From Variovorax paradoxus NBRC 15149 (lineage in GTDB: Bacteria > Pseudomonadota > Gammaproteobacteria > Burkholderiales > Burkholderiaceae_C), in the NCBI RefSeq assembly GCF_001591365.1, contig NZ_BCUT01000007.1:124001-188000 (forward strand): a DNA stretch of 64,000 bases, written 5' to 3'. How positions within the stretch are numbered: position 1 is the first letter of the stretch; each line of letters starts with the position of its first letter. The translations under genes and the position numbers were made by a program. Below, piece after piece: positions 62,825 to 64,000 of this stretch. The notes beneath the pieces were generated by a model, which saw nothing but the letters and a program-made list of their open reading frames with translations, did not search any database and had not been told where the DNA came from.

Positions 62825-63010
62825 ATGAGCAACGAACTTCGCAAGAAGCTGCACGACCTGGCAGAACTGGCCGACAACACCTCGGACCCGCAGACCAAGG
62901 CCATCGTCGAGGCCATACGGCTGCAGACTGCCGTGCTGAACGAACGGCTCTTTGCCATCGAACTGCAGCTGGGCACGCTCACCAGGCGCACGGAAAACAC
63001 GACGGACTGA
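62825..63010 (+). CDS. Small unknown protein
   Basis: 61 residues, no recognised family. Highly charged and predicted mostly alpha-helical/coiled-coil ('[20 protein letters not shown]', '[20 protein letters not shown]'). A GGAG site about 7 nt before the ATG supports expression. It is separated from aroC by 32 bp. Confidence 0.75.
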
Positions 63011-63042
63011 GTGGCCGCCGCTTTGTAGGGATAATCCCCACC

Positions 63043-64000
63043 ATGAGCGGCAACACCTTCGGAACTCTCTTCGCGGTCACCAATTTCGGCGAGTCGCATG
63101 GCCCGGCCATCGGCTGCGTCATCGACGGCTGCCCGCCGGGCATGGAACTGAGCGAGGCCGACATCCAGGGCGACCTCGACCGCCGCCGCCCCGGCACCAG
63201 CCGCCACGTCACCCAGCGCAACGAGCCCGACGCGGTGCAGATCCTTTCCGGCGTCTACGAAGGCAAGACCACCGGCACCCCGATTGCGCTGCTGATCCAG
63301 AACACCGACCAGCGCAGCAAGGACTACGGCCAGATCGCCCAGCAGTTCCGCCCCGGCCACGCCGACTTCACCTACTGGAAGAAATACGGCATCCGCGACC
63401 CGCGCGGCGGCGGGCGCTCTTCGGCGCGGCTCACGGCGCCCATGGTGGCGGCGGGCGCGGTCGCCAAGAAGTGGCTGGCCGAAAAATACGGCATGGTGTT
63501 TCGCGGCTGCATGACACAGATCGGCGAGATCGCCATTCCGTTCGAGAGCTGGGACCATGTGCCCGCCAATCCCTTCTTCGCGCCGATGGCCGACGTGAGC
63601 GAGCTCGAGGCCTACATGGACCGCTTGCGCAAGGCCGGCGACTCCTGCGGCGCGCGCATCCGCGTGACGGCCGGCAACGTGCCCATCGGTTTGGGCGAAC
63701 CGCTGTTCGACAAGCTCGACGCCGAGATCGCCTACGCGATGATGGGCATCAACGCCGTGAAGGCGGTGGAGATCGGCGCCGGCTTCGAGAGCATCACGCA
63801 GCGCGGCACCACGCACGGCGATTCGATCACGCCCACCGGCTTCGTCACCAACAACGCGGGTGGCATCCTGGGCGGCATCAGCTCGGGGCAAGACCTCGAA
63901 GTGAGCATCGCGATCAAGCCCACCAGCTCGATCATCAGCCCGCGCCAGTCCATCGACATCCACAACAACCCCGTCGAGGTGGTCACCAAGGGCCGCCACG
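63043..64000 (+). CDS. aroC: Chorismate synthase (3' truncated by window)
   Basis: About 319 residues are visible from the ATG at 63043; the normal length is about 360-370, so the 3' end lies outside. It has '[20 protein letters not shown]', '[20 protein letters not shown]', 'RGGGRSSAR' and '[20 protein letters not shown]', characteristic of AroC. It converts 5-enolpyruvylshikimate 3-phosphate to chorismate with reduced FMN, the last common step of aromatic amino acid synthesis. Confidence 0.97.

Overview
The window reads as a chromosomal segment of a GC-rich betaproteobacterium of the Comamonadaceae, most likely Variovorax. Pointers are the strong G/C third-position bias, the gene content (glpD-glpSTPQUV, cydDCABX, etfBA, moxR/DUF58/TgpA, ComEC next to ATP-grasp/alpha-E genes) and a dispersed intergenic repeat. 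This assignment is inference; no rRNA or tRNA is present to confirm it. No phage, IS, CRISPR array or tRNA was found. Both ends cut a gene: an Asp/Glu/hydantoin racemase-like protein on the left and chorismate synthase (aroC) on the right.

Layout. 1-1060: racemase-like fragment and a RidA protein. 1057-13594: a predicted amidoligase/transglutaminase system in two transcription units around comEC. The minus-strand unit has a transglutaminase, an ATP-grasp/alpha-E fusion and a DUF2126 transglutaminase; the plus-strand unit has separate ATP-grasp and alpha-E genes. 13620-15962: a phosphoethanolamine-transferase-like sulfatase-fold membrane protein and a secreted SH3 protein. 15966-26939: a complete glycerol utilisation locus, glpK and glpR divergent from glpD-glpSTPQUV, ending in a clear terminator. 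The importer ATPases GlpS and GlpT carry complementary defects. 27036-34776: a tightly coupled operon resembling dialkylresorcinol/cyclohexanedione biosynthesis (DarA-like, DarB-like, unknown protein, BtrH-like protein, ABC exporter, ACP, an altered ketosynthase and a ketosynthase-like fragment). This is the best candidate for a little-described pathway.

34808-40583: HD protein, lytic transglycosylase B, and a moxR-DUF58-TgpA operon. 40658-42931: histone deacetylase-like protein and an MscS channel. 43071-48901: etfBA, acyl-CoA dehydrogenase, nitronate monooxygenase and an acyltransferase-3 membrane protein. 49063-55444: cydDCABX, the cytochrome bd oxidase and its assembly exporter, convergent with a GbsR/MarR-type regulator. 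56113-61382: a LysR regulator divergent from an L-rhamnonate (diketo-hydrolase type) catabolic operon. 61389-63010: cupin, ArsR/SRPBCC pair and a small unknown protein ahead of aroC.

The most unusual non-coding signal is a 256-258 bp element present three times (17509-17766, 23580-23835, 30553-30808). It consists of two inverted copies of a stem-loop unit. The stem arms differ in sequence between units but stay self-complementary, while the loop sequences are nearly identical. All three copies lie between co-directional genes, in the same orientation relative to transcription, 41-53 bp before the next start codon.
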